64,000 nucleotides of DNA from Zygaena filipendulae (GCA_907165275.2 OU015673.1:4913001-4977000), one strand, 5' to 3'. Shown: positions 51,195 through 62,544, numbered from the stretch's first letter. A program made the numbers and translations. Notes: generated by a model from the letters alone, not told the origin.

Positions 51195-51664
51195 TAGGTA
51201 CATAACAATACAAATACTAAAAACCTCATATTAAGTTTTAAATATAAGGATTATTTTCATAAAAAGTTCACTTTTGTTTTGTAACCATCCAATCGCTTCA
51301 ATCATCAAACGATGTTTGAGGCTATATTGACAAAAAATTGCCAATTGAATTTAATATTTCGTTCAAATGTTATTTCGTTCGTTAAATAGCGATGTCCGAT
51401 CGACGCTACACTTGAAATGTTTGAATAATTTACGGCTTTTTGGGATAATCCTGATTGTTTACAGTTCACACGTCGTTGAGCCAAGTTAGACCCCTAGGAG
51501 GGAGGATCTAAACGTTTTGCTCGTTAAAATGGATTTCGTTAACACATTGGTAACGACGAATAAGGCAAAGGTAACAAATATTTGTAGAACTCTTTGGTTC
51601 AGTCATCCTATATAGTCACAGTATAAACATTTTGGTGCAAGAAATGTAGTTCTTTATGATAAAA
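51195..51664. other. Unassigned stretch
   Basis: No gene. Nothing that I can classify. Confidence 0.45.
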
Positions 51665-52085
51665 CTAGCTGTCCCGCGCGGTTTCACCCGCGATAATTTC
51701 GGAGTTCCCGCGGAAATTCCAGATTACAATATAGCCTATGTTACTCAGGAATAATGTAGCTTTCTAATGGTGACAGAATTTTTTTACATCGGTCCAGTAG
51801 TGTTTGAGTTAAATCGTACCAAACAAACAAAAAATCAAATCTTTCCTCTTTAAAATATCAGTAAAGATAGTGTATTTTATTTTCTTATACATCAATTATA
51901 TTTCCTTTGACCTATTTATTAATAGACTAGCTGTTTCCCGCGATTTAAAAGTAACCCTATGTCCTTCTCTGTACCCCTGACAATGTGTATACAAAATTTC
52001 GTGATGATCGGTTGAGCTGTTAAGGCGTGAAAGCGTAACAAACAAATAAACAAGCTCACTTTCGCATTTATAATATTAGTAAGGA
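51665..52085 (-). mobile_element. Two Helitron-like elements
   Basis: 51665-51877 is a good copy of the GAGGAAAGATTTGATTTTTT subfamily (3' end the complement of ACTAGCTGTCCCGCGCGG). 51924-52085 is a standard short copy with an internal deletion between its 3' tip and AAAGTAACCCTATGTCCTTC. Confidence 0.75.
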
Positions 52086-52427
52086 CACAGATAATATAAT
52101 ACTATGTAAGGATATTTTCAAATTATGAAGTAAATCAAGAATAGAGTATTTAACCTGTAAGTAAGCATTTAATTGAAAGACGTGTTTATTTTATTCCCCT
52201 CGTTTATTATCGGCTTTGTATACCAATACAACTATTCTTTATTATCTAAGTTAAAAAAAAACTGTTCTTTATGAATCTTTACCCGTCGCGCGTCGCAAAG
52301 TTCGTTAAGTGACTGGTATACAGTTTGAAAGAAGTTTTTTTTATTTTTTCTGCCGCTCTGGTATCTTCGCCCGCTTTATTATTTAAAAAAAACTTGTTTC
52401 GTAACTATGTTATACTTATAGCTTATA

Positions 52428-52725
52428 GCCCTGCGGTTACACCCGCGTGAGTTTCGGTATTCCCGCAGGATTTTTTTTTTTCTATAAAAAAGTAACCTAA
52501 GTTACTCCTAATAACAGCTATCTGCTAGTAAAGTTTCGTTAAAATCGGTTCAGCGTTTCAGAGATTAGCCGGAACAAACAGATAGACAAAATTTTTAAAA
52601 ATTGTTTTTTTATGGCAGTACCTACCGTAGGTATATACCTATATTCATATGCATTTACTGAAAAGCTGTTAATTTTGAATTACAAACAGACACTTCAATT
52701 TTATTTATGTATTTTATATAGATGT
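52428..52725 (-). mobile_element. Helitron-like element
   Basis: Same subfamily as 9731-10064: GGAACAAACAGATAGACAAA, then AAAAGCTGTTAATTTTGAAT and ACAGACACTTCAATTTTATT. The 3' tip is degraded (AGCCCTGCGGTTACACCC). Confidence 0.7.
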
Positions 52726-52883
52726 ATAGAAGATAAATTCAATTTGTTAAAGCTTCGCGTTTTAACAATTGTATAATGAAATATTTGATTCAATTACAAG
52801 TTTAGCTAGCTAGTAATGTATGCATGGGGATTTTATTGGCGATAACATTGTATGCCTTAAAAATATTGTTTTTTATATACGCA

Positions 52884-53100
52884 CTAGCTGTCCCGCGCGG
52901 TTTCACTCGCGATGATTTCGAAGTTCCCACGGAATTGTTCCATACAAACTTTGCAACCCCTTTTCATCCCCTTAGAGGTTAAATTTTCAAAAATCTTTTC
53001 TTATCGGATGCCTACGTCGTACAATGAACACACCCTCCAAGTTTCAGGTCTCTACGATCAGTGGTGGACAAAGCATTTTATATGTACATCATTTCATTTA
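52884..53100 (-). mobile_element. Helitron-like element (GGAATTGTTCCATACAAACT subfamily)
   Basis: 3' end the complement of CTAGCTGTCCCGCGCGGTT. The body, AACCCCTTTTCATCCCCTTA, CACCCTCCAAGTTTCAGGTC and AAAGCATTTTATATGTA, matches 59080-59320 and has no counterpart in the other subfamilies. Confidence 0.7.
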
Positions 53101-53285
53101 TTATGACGTCTCAAGCTTTCTTCGGAGTTCGCCAATCAGCTATCTATAGCATCATGAATTATAATTTAAAATACAACGAATATATTTCAACTTGTAACTG
53201 GCTAAATCTATCATTATGCGAAAATCCGTTGGAAGGAAAAACAGCTTACAAGTTGCTATAATAAATAAAAGAAATAACGACGTGC

Positions 53286-53460
53286 TTGTTGAACGGGAAC
53301 GCCAACACGTCAACACTGTATACGAATCAAAACGATTACCCCAGGCTTTACGGTGAAGGAAAACATCGTAGGGAGCCTACACATGTACGTAGAAGCAATT
53401 CACATTTCGTATAGGGCTTGCGTTGTGGACAATGGACATTGCTCTGACATGGGGGGACAT
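53286..53460 (+). mobile_element. Possible RTE-like LINE 3' fragment
   Basis: GGTGAAGGAAAACATCGTAG then GGAGCCTACACATG and AGAAGCAATTCACATTTCGT resemble 3' ends of lepidopteran RTE-type LINEs. Short and diverged. Confidence 0.3.
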
Positions 53461-53561
53461 AATATAATACGTTACATAATTGTAAAAACCGTGCAAACGG
53501 TTAGCATTGCCACAGCTAATATAGGTACCAAATATAGGTGAGGAATTTGCGTGCACCCACA

Positions 53562-53894
53562 GTCCACACCACAAAGCAAATAAATTAACTAGAGAAGACA
53601 AGACATGTAGGCGAGGCAGGCGCGCTACCGTTGCAAAGGAAGTTAGAGGAAATGCTGCAATCCCATTATTATCCCATATTTACCACAATATTCCCAAACC
53701 TGTGAATTTTGAAACCTTTTGAAAACAGTGACTAAGTAAAAACATTTAATACATTTCATTATGTTAATGAATGTTTAAGTGCGTGATGAATAGTTTTGTG
53801 TGCAAAAATCACCTGGCAACACTGGTTTTCGTCTGTTTTCATACTAAACTAAGTTGACGTCCCTTCTATCTGTTATTTTCTGTTCTGTGGTCCA
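53562..53894 (-). repeat. Unnamed interspersed repeat U1, long copy
   Basis: Opposite-strand match to 38137-38490: CACAAAGCAAATAAATTAAC, CCACAATATTCCCAAACCTG, GTGCAAAAATCACCTGGCAA and TTATTTTCTGTTCTGTGG. Inverted ends are short and imperfect. Confidence 0.7.
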
Positions 53895-54244
53895 CAAGCT
53901 AGATTAGATTAGGTTTGAACAGTAATCACGACAAAGTCTAATGTTATCGATGTTACCGAGTTCTCATGTACCTAGGTACAATCTGCTCAACTTTATTGAT
54001 ATTGCATAAAGATCCAACGATTATCAAAAGTGGTCACATATTTCTAATGCTGACTGACGTGCACCAACCACAACCACGTGACCCCGCACCGTGTCAATAA
54101 TGTGCAACCTACGGGAGAGTATACTGACCAAATATGGTGCCCAACCGAACACTGGTAGCAGAAATACTACAGTTGACTAATCTTCGGTGGGGAACTTTTT
54201 GGTCGCGAACTTTACCGAACGAGCCCCTATTTTTCTCTCAGGGT

Positions 54245-54315
54245 ACAACGTCACAAACTTACAGACTCACAATTTCACAAACTTTAACTCTTTTTAATAT
54301 TAGTATATAGATTAC
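54245..54315 (-). mobile_element. Helitron-like 5' fragment
   Basis: CACAAACTTACAGACTCACA then TTTAATATTAGTATATAGAT is the complement of the 5' half seen at 11037. Confidence 0.5.
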
Positions 54316-54416
54316 AGTTGGAAACTAACGGTTTTACAATTTTACGATGATAAATAGACAATGTGAAACAAAAAACATGATAATAGACCATTTTACAAAT
54401 AGGTAGAAATTATTTA

Positions 54417-54790
54417 TCACTAATATTATAAATGTGAAAGTGTGGATGTTTGGATGTTTGTTACTCAATCACGCAAAAACGGCTGAAAGGATTTGGATGA
54501 AATTTGGCATGCACGTTGTCAGGAATACAGAGAAGGACATAGGGTACTTTTGATCCCGAAATTTCCGCGGGAACTCCGAAATTACCTCGGGTGAAACTGC
54601 GGGGCACACGTATTAATATATAAAAATGAATTTCTGTTCGTTTGTCTCGCTGAAATTCCAGAATGGCTGACCGATATGGCTAATTTTGATCTTGAAATAT
54701 TTGTGGAAGTTCAGGGAAGGAGTGTATTACAGAAAAGTTCCTGCAGGAATTACAAAAATCACGCGGGTGAAACCGCGAAGCACAGCTGGT
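54417..54790 (+). mobile_element. Helitron-like head-to-tail pair
   Basis: 54417-54614 is a standard copy (CACTAATATTATAAATGTGA to GGTGAAACTGCGGGGCACAC). 54615-54790 follows directly with AATATATAAAAATGAATTTC and ends ACGCGGGTGAAACCGCGAAG, CACAGCTGG. Confidence 0.75.
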
Positions 54791-55977
54791 TATGCCATAT
54801 GAATATTTGTAATTACGTAACTTAGAACTCCTCTTTCCGATAGAAAAGTCGATGTTTTAAGATAAAGAATAATTATGGAAGGCAAACTGGAAAAATTTCA
54901 TTGAGTAGTTTTACTTTTGATGTACCTAGTATTATATATATACATTCAGAAATTACCTGAACAAGGAATATGCTGATAACATAAATTGAGTTTTGTAAAA
55001 TTATGTATTTGCGTTACATACTCGCACATGCTCTTACATTCTCGCATGATCGCAATAACGTTGTGAACAATGCGTATTACATAGGCAATTTAGGTATGTG
55101 ATAGACAACGAGATTTAAGCATATTTATGTAGTTTGAAATTTAGAATTTTCTCCATTATGTATATACGAGGTGAATATTAAACGTGCTTTTGGACGTAAA
55201 AGCACCGTTCCTTTAGTATTAAAGAAATAAATTTTACTGGAACGAACCTACTAGTATTATATAACGGCATTTCTTCCCCGTATAATAAAACTCTGTGTTT
55301 TTATAGAATTAAGACCATTATTCCGTTATCTCTACGTTATATAAGTTCTCCGCATATTGACTAGAAAAAACCATACATAGATAAGTATAGCACACAATAA
55401 ATGAAATTTCGTTTATAATACGTATATAAATATCATAAAATACCACCTCTATGACAATTATTATATGTTATCTGTAGCACTATTTATTTATATTTTTATT
55501 ATTTAAAAGTACGTGTTTTATGACTTCATGCAAAGAAAATATGAGTGAAGTCTTATGCTATCTGAAGGTTATCTGGCAGAGAATGCCACTGTGGCATTAA
55601 GTTCACAAAAGTACCATGATTTGCGGAAAGTTTTTATAAATTAATAAATAAATGATAAAAAACTACCGGCTACATGTTGTTTTTCATATTATTTTTCATA
55701 TTATATATTGATTGTTAATGGCATTATGAGATGATGTAGTTCCAAGTACAGAAAAGTCATAAATATAAATCTCTTTATCAATTTCCGTCCGCCCAGATGT
55801 GAACGAATAGGTACAGACAAATACAATGTTCACACAAACAAAACTACTAACTAATCCGGTTCGTTGGTACCATAATATTTTTATTTTTGGTTTATTTGGG
55901 AAACCTATGGTTTATTCATATTTAATATAATACATAACATTAAAACATAAACCTGTAAAAATATTTAATACTCTAAC
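54791..55977. other. Unassigned AT-rich stretch
   Basis: No gene. CATGCTCTTACATTCTCGC near 55028 and scattered AT runs only. Confidence 0.45.
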
Positions 55978-56121
55978 GGCCGCACTCTGCGTCATTTAAT
56001 GATTACTTAATTTTAATTAAAGATTTTAAAAACTTTTATTTGATGATCGTCTCTGAGTGCGGCAGTTTTGGTTTTAAAATCTTTACTTAAAATTAAGTCA
56101 TCATTAAAACGAAGTGCGGCC
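55978..56121. mobile_element. Foldback MITE (GCCGCACTC family), short form
   Basis: GGCCGCACTCTGCGTCATTT at the left and ATTAAAACGAAGTGCGGCCG at the right fold back on each other. The AT-rich centre contains GATCGTCTCTGAGTGCGGCA, a leftover of an inner arm. Confidence 0.7.
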
Positions 56122-56243
56122 GGTACAAATAATGTAGGTAGTTTTCTATCAGTAAAAGAATTTACAATATGTTGAGTCGTTCCAGACGTTACCCTTTATG
56201 TTTAAAACCAACTTTACCTCATTATGAATAGTAAGTACGTACC

Positions 56244-56476
56244 GCCGCACTCAGAGTCGACTTTAATGATTACTTAGTTAAGTATAGATTTTTAAAACAA
56301 AACTGCCGCAATCAAAGACGTTCAGTAAATTAATGTTAATTGGCATTTAACTATTTAAGTTACATCTCATTAAATGCCAATTAACATTAATTTACTGAAC
56401 GTCTTTGATTGCGGCAGTTTTGTTTTAAAAATCTATACTTAACTAAGTAATCATTAAAGTCGACTCTGAGTGCGGC
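56244..56476. mobile_element. Foldback MITE with perfect 107-bp arms
   Basis: Left arm 56244-56350 begins GCCGCACTCAGAGTCGACTT and ends TTAATTGGCATTTAA. Right arm 56370-56476 is its exact complement in my base-by-base reading. The loop is 19 bases (CTATTTAAGTTACATCTCA). Outside the arms the match ends within a few bases. No coding sequence. Perfect arms mean a very recent origin or ongoing arm-to-arm conversion. Confidence 0.9.
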
Positions 56477-56787
56477 CGTTAGTATGTAAAATTATATTCT
56501 ATAATATATTGTAATTTTTTGTTCAATAAATATGTCACATTAAAAAAAATCTATATCCCTTCATATAACTTACACAAATATAACGCATTTATAATTATCT
56601 TGATTTAATAAATTTGTAATTAATTCTGTTGACACTAGCTGTACCCCGCAGTTTCATCCGCGGTAATTTTAAAGTTCCTGTGGGAACTCGAGGATAAACT
56701 ATACATACATATATAAACTTTCCTCTTGAATCATTCTATATATTAAAAAAAAACCGAATCAAAATCCGTTCCGTAGTTTTAAAGATC

Positions 56788-57276
56788 TTACCGCCGCACT
56801 CAGAGTCGATTTTAATGATTACTTAGTTAAGTATAGATTTTCAAAACAAAACTCAGACAAGTTTAATAAATTAATGTTAATTGGCATTTAACTAAAGTTA
56901 CATCTCATTAAATGCCAATTAATATTAATTTACTGAACGTCTCTGATCGCGGCAGTTTTTTTTTTAAATCTATACTTTAAAATTAATGAATTTCAATTAT
57001 TGTTACTTCAAGAAAAAATGCCATTGTGTACATTGTTATTGCGGACTGCTTCTTATAGCGGTGACGTTGAGTTGTCGGGGGCGCTGCATTCCGCAGAAGT
57101 GTTAGGAAGGTTTATTTTTTGTTTATTTCTATTAGTAGTTTTATATTGCAATATGTAACACATTACGAGGCTGGCTTGGCGCATGAGCGTAAAAAACCTC
57201 ACTAAATAAATGTTTTAAAAAAATAATCTATACTTAACTAAGTAATCATTAAAATCGGCTCTGAGTGCGGCGGTAA
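56788..57276. mobile_element. Foldback MITE carrying its own retroposon insertion
   Basis: TTACCGCCGCACTCAGAGTC at the left and CTGAGTGCGGCGGTAA at the right are the two ends of the same family as 56244-56476. The right arm is broken at 56977 by a 247-bp insertion. Confidence 0.8.
56978..57224 (+). mobile_element. Short retroposon with target duplication
   Basis: AATCTATACTT occurs directly on both sides (56967-56977 and 57225-57235) as an 11-bp target duplication. The insert contains GTTGTCGGGGGCGCTGCATT and GGCTTGGCGCATGAGCGTAA and ends in an A-rich tail (AAATAAATGTTTTAAAAAAA). Probably a 5'-truncated LINE or SINE. Family not recognised. Confidence 0.65.
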
Positions 57277-57345
57277 GCATAATAGGGATTAGGGACACAC
57301 AGATAGCGGGAAGCGACTTTGTTTTATACTATGTACTATGTAGTG

Positions 57346-58190
57346 ATAATAACGTAAAGGAAGATAACTTCCACGGACGTACTTTAATTTAATTCATGCC
57401 AATGTCCGTTAAACCATTTAACCCTTAGTTAATTTAATTTTCAACTCAAAAACCTAAAGCCATTATTTAATATTTTTTTACTTTGTAATAAAGTATTTTG
57501 GGCATTCCGTTCCTATTATACAATTATATTTTCCATTTATCGAAGGAATCCCTGAGGATTTTTGAGGAGCGAAAATAAATAATAGGAGAATGTATTTTTT
57601 AGGAATTAAAAGGCTCTTTAAATAAAGTGGTTAATGAAATTATTTTTTCAATAGTATTTTTTATCAGTAGCAATTTTCTTGCCTTTTGAGACATCTTATC
57701 TTTTTTAATTACACACACCTAATTTATAAAAGAAGGCTGCTCCTTTATTATTTTGTATTTTATCGTTTGAAACCGAATTTAATTAAGTACGTAAATTATA
57801 AAAATGTATCCAGAGTTTAAGCTTAAATATTATTTTTCAGAGGTTAAAGTGTACCTAATACAACATATATTATTTTTTACTTTCCTTTTTAAATTGACGA
57901 ACTTTACCATAAATTGCCTGTAATCTGCCCAATCTTATTCTGTAAGAGCATAAAAACGAAATCGTATCGAAGTTGTAACACTTCTAACGCATTTTTTCCT
58001 AAACAACCTTTTTCTGTTACGATGCTACGAGCGTAGACATTTTTTGCTACAAATCCCTACGCGCGTAGATGGATTGCTACGAATAATTGACGCGCTGTCG
58101 TATGTCGCTGTTCATATAAAATATAAGTGCATAAAGTACCTACCTATCTACATCGTTCAATTTATTATTTTTGATAATCTTACAATCCTT
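57346..58190. other. Unassigned AT-rich stretch
   Basis: No gene. Short CGCGTAGA-type duplications near 58030-58090 only. Confidence 0.45.
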
Positions 58191-58418
58191 ACTAATATTA
58201 TGAATGCGAAAGTAAGTTTATTTGTTTGTTTGTTTGTTACGCTTTCACTAAACGGATCAACCGATCACCATGAAATTTTGCATACACGTTGTCAGGGGTA
58301 CAGAAGGACATAAATATAATGTACAGAAAAAAAATATAGGATAGTAAGTACTTTTATCTCGGAATACCCGCGGGATCTCCGAAACTAACGCTGGTGAAAC
58401 CGCGGGGAACAGCTAGTA
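58191..58418 (+). mobile_element. Helitron-like element, well preserved
   Basis: From ATCCTTACTAATATTATGAA through GTTTGTTTGTTTGTTACGCT and CATACACGTTGTCAGGGGTA to GGTGAAACCGCGGGGAACAG, CTAGT. A small internal duplication around ATGTACAGAAAA (58319) lengthens it. Confidence 0.85.
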
Positions 58419-58734
58419 TAAGAATATAATTTGCTTTTTTATTGTGAACAAACACAGACTCGTGTTTTCTTTAAAGTTTGAGCGTTTTAGTGAAACTGTC
58501 CATGCTCAGACTTATGACTAGTATCTAGTTAGCAATGTTTTATGGTCCTGAGGAAACTTTAAACCTAAAACTGCAGATTTGCTTTATTATGGCGCTAAGA
58601 AATTACCAGCAGTAAATGTCCGCACCATTAACTTATGGATGGGTTTGCAGTGAACAAGTGAGTAGAGAAGCGTCCAAGTTATATTAAAAATATAATAACA
58701 CGTATTAAATAATATATTACTATATTCATCTAAG

Positions 58735-58927
58735 AATTAAAAAAACGTCATATTTTAACCAATTTACACAAAACTTTCACAAATTATATAAATACTTTCC
58801 TCATGAATCATTCTATCTATTGGTGAAAACCGTATGAAAATCCGTTCAATAGATTTTGAGTATATCGTGAACAGACAGGCAGACAGACAGACAGATGTGG
58901 TGGAGGACTTTGTTTTATAATATGTAA
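58735..58927 (-). mobile_element. Helitron-like 5' part
   Basis: CATGAATCATTCTATCTATT, AACAGACAGGCAGACAGACA and GGTGGAGGACTTTGTTTTAT are the complement of the CCTCCGCCGCG-type 5' half. No 3' end is present. Confidence 0.7.
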
Positions 58928-59079
58928 GGATTATTAAATAACTACGTAGGTACGGATCCTGGTTTCAGCATCATGTGGTTTGACATTTGAGTTATTTTAT
59001 TATACTTACATATTATATAGGTAAATCCGATAAAGATTAAGTTATACATAAATGATAAAAGTTAAATAATATACCTATT

Positions 59080-59415
59080 ACCTAGTCCGCGCGATTTCAC
59101 CGGCGATAATTTTGAAGTTCCGGCGGAATTGTTCCATACAAACTTTGCAACCCCTTTTCATCCCTTCAGGGGTTGAATTATCAAAAATCCTTTCTTATCG
59201 GACGCCTACGTCATACAAAGAACACACCCTCCAAGTTTCAGGTCTCTACGATCAGCGGTTCAGGCTCTGCGTTGATCCATTAGTCATTCAGGACAAAGCA
59301 TTTTATATGTATAGATAATAATATGATGCCTGAGTGACTGATATTTTTAAACCTGGATAAAATAATTCCTGCGGGAACACCTCAATTCGAGTGAAACTGC
59401 GTGGAACAGCTAGTC
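59080..59415. mobile_element. Helitron-like copy (minus) and separate 3' scrap (plus)
   Basis: 59080-59320 matches 52884-53100 (GGAATTGTTCCATACAAACT, CACACCCTCCAAGTTTCAGG). 59360-59415 is a plus-strand 3' end (TTCCTGCGGGAACACCTCAA to GGAACAGCTAGT). Confidence 0.65.
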
Positions 59416-59671
59416 TACTATGATATTCCCATACGATGTGTTTCGTTGTGGATTCATAATTTGCGTCGAGTTGGCCGCACTTCGAGAATCAATAGTAGGA
59501 TTACAGTAGTGTTCAGTAAGCCGTTTCCGCGATTTATGTCGCATTTATAGTGCTAGTGGCTCCCCAGTAATGCCTGTTTTACGACTGTTCTACGTGCACA
59601 CCCCTCTCGGGAAACTATAAAGTCTTTATTCATACTTTAAAGGCTGGACTAAGCGAAACTAAGTACATAAT

Positions 59672-59912
59672 ATGTTTGGTTTTCAATGTAATGTACCTAG
59701 GTTTGTGTCTCGTTATCTTGATTATATTAATCAGCCGTCGATGTTCTCTCTACTGAAGGACGAGGCTTTCTCTTTATTTTATCAGTGTTTTTATAATGTA
59801 TTTCCGCTTGGAAGGCGATTGTTCCAAGTGACAATGAGTAGGCATAAGGAGTGCGATTTCATGTTCAAATTTTACTCATTATCGCTTAAAAAGCAATGCC
59901 TCACCAGCATCG
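59672..59912 (+). CDS. Candidate first exon of an unknown host gene
   Basis: The frame opens at an ATG 48 bases downstream of a TATA-like CTATAAAG (about 59616) and reads MFGFQCNVPRFVSRYLDYIN, QPSMFSLLKDEAF, then PLGRRLFQVTMSRHKECDFM. At 59913 comes a strong donor (CGGTAAGTAT), after which the frame soon stops. TATA, ATG, open frame and donor come in the right order, and no repeat of the window overlaps. I recognise no domain, no second exon is identifiable, and chance is a real possibility. Confidence 0.25.
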
Positions 59913-60149
59913 GTAAGTATATTTATGTTTTTCACTTGAATTAAGTACGAATTATCTAGAGTTTGAATATATCCCTCGTTTTAAGTTACACAGTGAAAGA
60001 TAAGTAGTTTTTCTTTTTAACTAGTGCCTTTCAATATTATTACTCGATGTTATACGTATATATTTAACTAAAAACAAGAGATAGCGGGTCCGTAACATCA
60101 CAACCAAGGACTTAAGGCTGAAGTAAATTTCGAATATTTTAAAGAAAAC

Positions 60150-60448
60150 AATGGGCATGTTGACAAATTTTTTTTTTGTCCGTCTTATAGATTAATAAAA
60201 AAATATTGGACACGTATTTTTTATTTTTTTACGTAATCAAAAAATAGCGGCGATAATACATTGAGTTGAAATTCCGCGTGACGTCACTAACCGGTGCAGT
60301 TTGTATGGCAGCTTATAGCGGTTAGTGACGTCACGAGCCCCCACCCTAAACTTTAATGCGCTTTATCTCTGTATATTTTCATTTATTTGAAAAAGCAAAA
60401 ATACGGACTGACGGACTAATTAGAATTTCAATTCAAAAGTCGTCAACT
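60150..60448 (+). mobile_element. TGACGTCA-MITE, copy 10
   Basis: AATGGGCATGTTGACAAATT at the left, both palindromes intact (GCGTGACGTCACTAAC and TTAGTGACGTCACGAG). Near the right end ATACGGACTGACGGACTAAT shows a short deletion, and the last bases (TCGTCAACT) are truncated. Confidence 0.9.
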
Positions 60449-60459
60449 TAATAGTTATA

Positions 60460-60773
60460 TAATATCTGGGTCACCGAGCTTCGCTCGTTGTTTATAGCAC
60501 CATCTGTTCTTACGTAGATAAACAAACACTCATTTTTCATTGCCTGAAAACACGTATAAAACGACGTTTTCTAAAAATTAAATCTAGATAGATCGATTAA
60601 TCGCCCCCGAAACCCCTTGCATACCAAATTTCATAAAAATCGTTGGAGCCGTTTCCGAGAATTGCTCGTTTAAAGATAGTAGATTTAACATACAACACAT
60701 AATATTATAGATTTAACTGTCGGAAACACAGACCGACTGACGCAGATAGCGACTTTGTTTTACTATTTATCAT
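60460..60773 (-). mobile_element. Helentron-like repeat with a different 3' hairpin
   Basis: TATCTGGGTCACCGAGCTTC then GCTCGTTG is, inverted, a CGAGCGAAGCTCG hairpin near a CCAGATA end. The body includes CATACCAAATTTCATAAAAA and TTGGAGCCGTTTCCGAGAAT. At 60717 a separate scrap (GATAGCGACTTTGTTTTACT) is the 5' tip of the common Helitron family. Confidence 0.5.
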
Positions 60774-61052
60774 GTATTTGGTTTTCTTTAAATAGCGTGT
60801 TTTAAATCTGTTGGCAAACCAATAAATAAATAAACAAATACAATCAAAGTTTGCGCAGTGCCGGCCAGTCAGAGAGAACAACGATTTTATGGCTCATCCA
60901 GTATCCACTAATGGCCACTTTGCTTTCAACAATAAACAATAGGGCTTTAGAAGGAGCACTTTTGTGTCTATTATTATAGCACCATTATAAATACGTATAT
61001 GAAGCGGAAAATCTAGTTGCGATAGGTAATTAAACTATCCTTATTATTAGGT

Positions 61053-61558
61053 GCTAGCTGTGCCCCGCGGTTTCACCCGCGGTGATTTCGGAGTTTCTGC
61101 GGTAATTCCAGGATAAAAAGTACCCTATGTCCTTCTCTGTACCCCTGACAACGTGCATGCCAAATTTCATCCAAATCTGTTAAGCCGTTTTTGCGTGATT
61201 GAGTAAACGTATGCGAGGATAAGAGCTCGAAAACGCATTTTCATCCGACTTGCTTCAAATTTATCGTTTCTGCTCAGCTCCTATGTGTCTTAGCGTTATG
61301 TTATATAGCCTATAACCTGCCCAGGAGTATGGACTACAATCTTACCAAATTTGGTTAAAATCCCTTCAGTAGTTTTTGACCCATGCGTGCACAAAAAATA
61401 TACTGATTGCATTTTTGGCATCAGTATCGATCACCATTCATCCTCCAATATTAATTTTGAATATATATTCAATGTACCTACAGAATTGACTTCTCTACAG
61501 TTTTATTATAAGTATAGATATAGATCATTATCGCGGGTGAAACCGCGGGGAACAGCTT
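61053..61558. mobile_element. Helitron-like long copy (minus) plus a 3' tip (plus)
   Basis: 61053-61510: 3' end the complement of TAGCTGTGCCCCGCGGTTTC, then GATAAGAGCTCGAAAACGCA, CCTGCCCAGGAGTATGGACT and CACCATTCATCCTCCAATAT, matching 35214-35631. 61525-61558 is a lone plus-strand tip (GCGGGTGAAACCGCGGGGAA, CAGCTTG). Confidence 0.75.
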
Positions 61559-61796
61559 GTAAAATGTAAAGCGATTGTATAATTATTCTGTCAACGGTTA
61601 CTACACCTATATCAGAATAAAACCTTTCTTAAAAAAACATAAAACACCACTTCTATTGTCAGCGGAATAAAATAATATGCTATATGGGTGAACTGGAAGG
61701 TGTTCGTTTTACAATACAAACTCCCATTTGTTTTGTTAACGTTACATAACTGTGATGGGTTGCTTCCAAAAGTTCACAACCTTACCAATAGCGATG

Positions 61797-62082
61797 TTGA
61801 CTACTATTGAAAATCAAAATTCTAATTAGTCCCTCAGTTAGAAAATAAAAAAACAATAGACACGTATTTTTTGCTTTTTTAAATAAATTAAAATATTCAG
61901 AGATAAAGCGCATTAAGGTTTAGGATGAGGAGGTCGTGACGTCACTAACCGCAAAACAGCCATACAAACTGTCCGAATACTGACGTCACGCGAAATTTCA
62001 ACTCAATATATCGCCGTTATTTTTTGATTACGTAAAAAAGGAAAAAATACGTGTCCAATATTTTTTAATAATCTACAAGACA
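61797..62082 (-). mobile_element. TGACGTCA-MITE, copy 11, end replaced by GGACA repeats
   Basis: AATAGCGATGTTGACTACTA at the left, both palindromes intact. It stops at CTACAAGACAGGACAGGACA, where other copies read CTACAAGACGGACTAAAA. The pentamer run (to 62102) seems to have grown out of the element's own GACGGAC. Confidence 0.85.
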
Positions 62083-62102
62083 GGACAGGACAGGACAGGA
62101 GG

Positions 62103-62544
62103 AAAAACATAAAAATAATCCAAGCAACGAGCACACTGCGCACTGCGCAGCTCGAATTCGGATGCAAAATGCGGCTGATAATTAATCAATTAAAAAATTT
62201 AAACTGCAAAAAAATGTTGAGTATCTCAAAAACTATGTTACGGCACAAGTTTTATATCTCACACAATACGATGCATTCTGATTTACGTGCTACCAAAGTG
62301 CCTCATTTCTCTCCGCTATCTTTGTTTACCGCCGCACTATTTGCCCCTTATTTCAAGATTCCGCTAGAAACTAGTGAGGGCTATTACGATATTATATGAA
62401 CTTTGTTGTAGATACTTATAATATTTCACAGCTGAAGGCGCATCACTTTTCTGAAACTTAACTAAGAGACCCTATCATGCTAGATAGGTAGAAATGAGGC
62501 CGATTTTATAATCCTCAAATAAATAAAATTAGAGATGAAGTTAA
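62103..62544. other. Unassigned stretch
   Basis: A GC-richer patch at 62125-62165 (GCACACTGCGCACTGCGCAG) is followed by a 76-codon frame without signature. Confidence 0.4.

Larger units (their letters stand above)
56634..57345 (-). mobile_element. Helitron-like element split by a foldback MITE
   Basis: 3' part 56634-56787 (complement of ACTAGCTGTACCCCGCAG) and 5' part 57277-57345 (GATAGCGGGAAGCGACTTTG then TTTTATACTATGTA) flank the insertion. Together they make one copy of the CCTCCGCCGCG-type subfamily. Confidence 0.65.

Noticed and set aside
53353..53601. Overlapping plus- and minus-strand frames of 62 and 74 codons
   Set aside because: They span a LINE-like fragment and the start of repeat U1. 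No coding signature.
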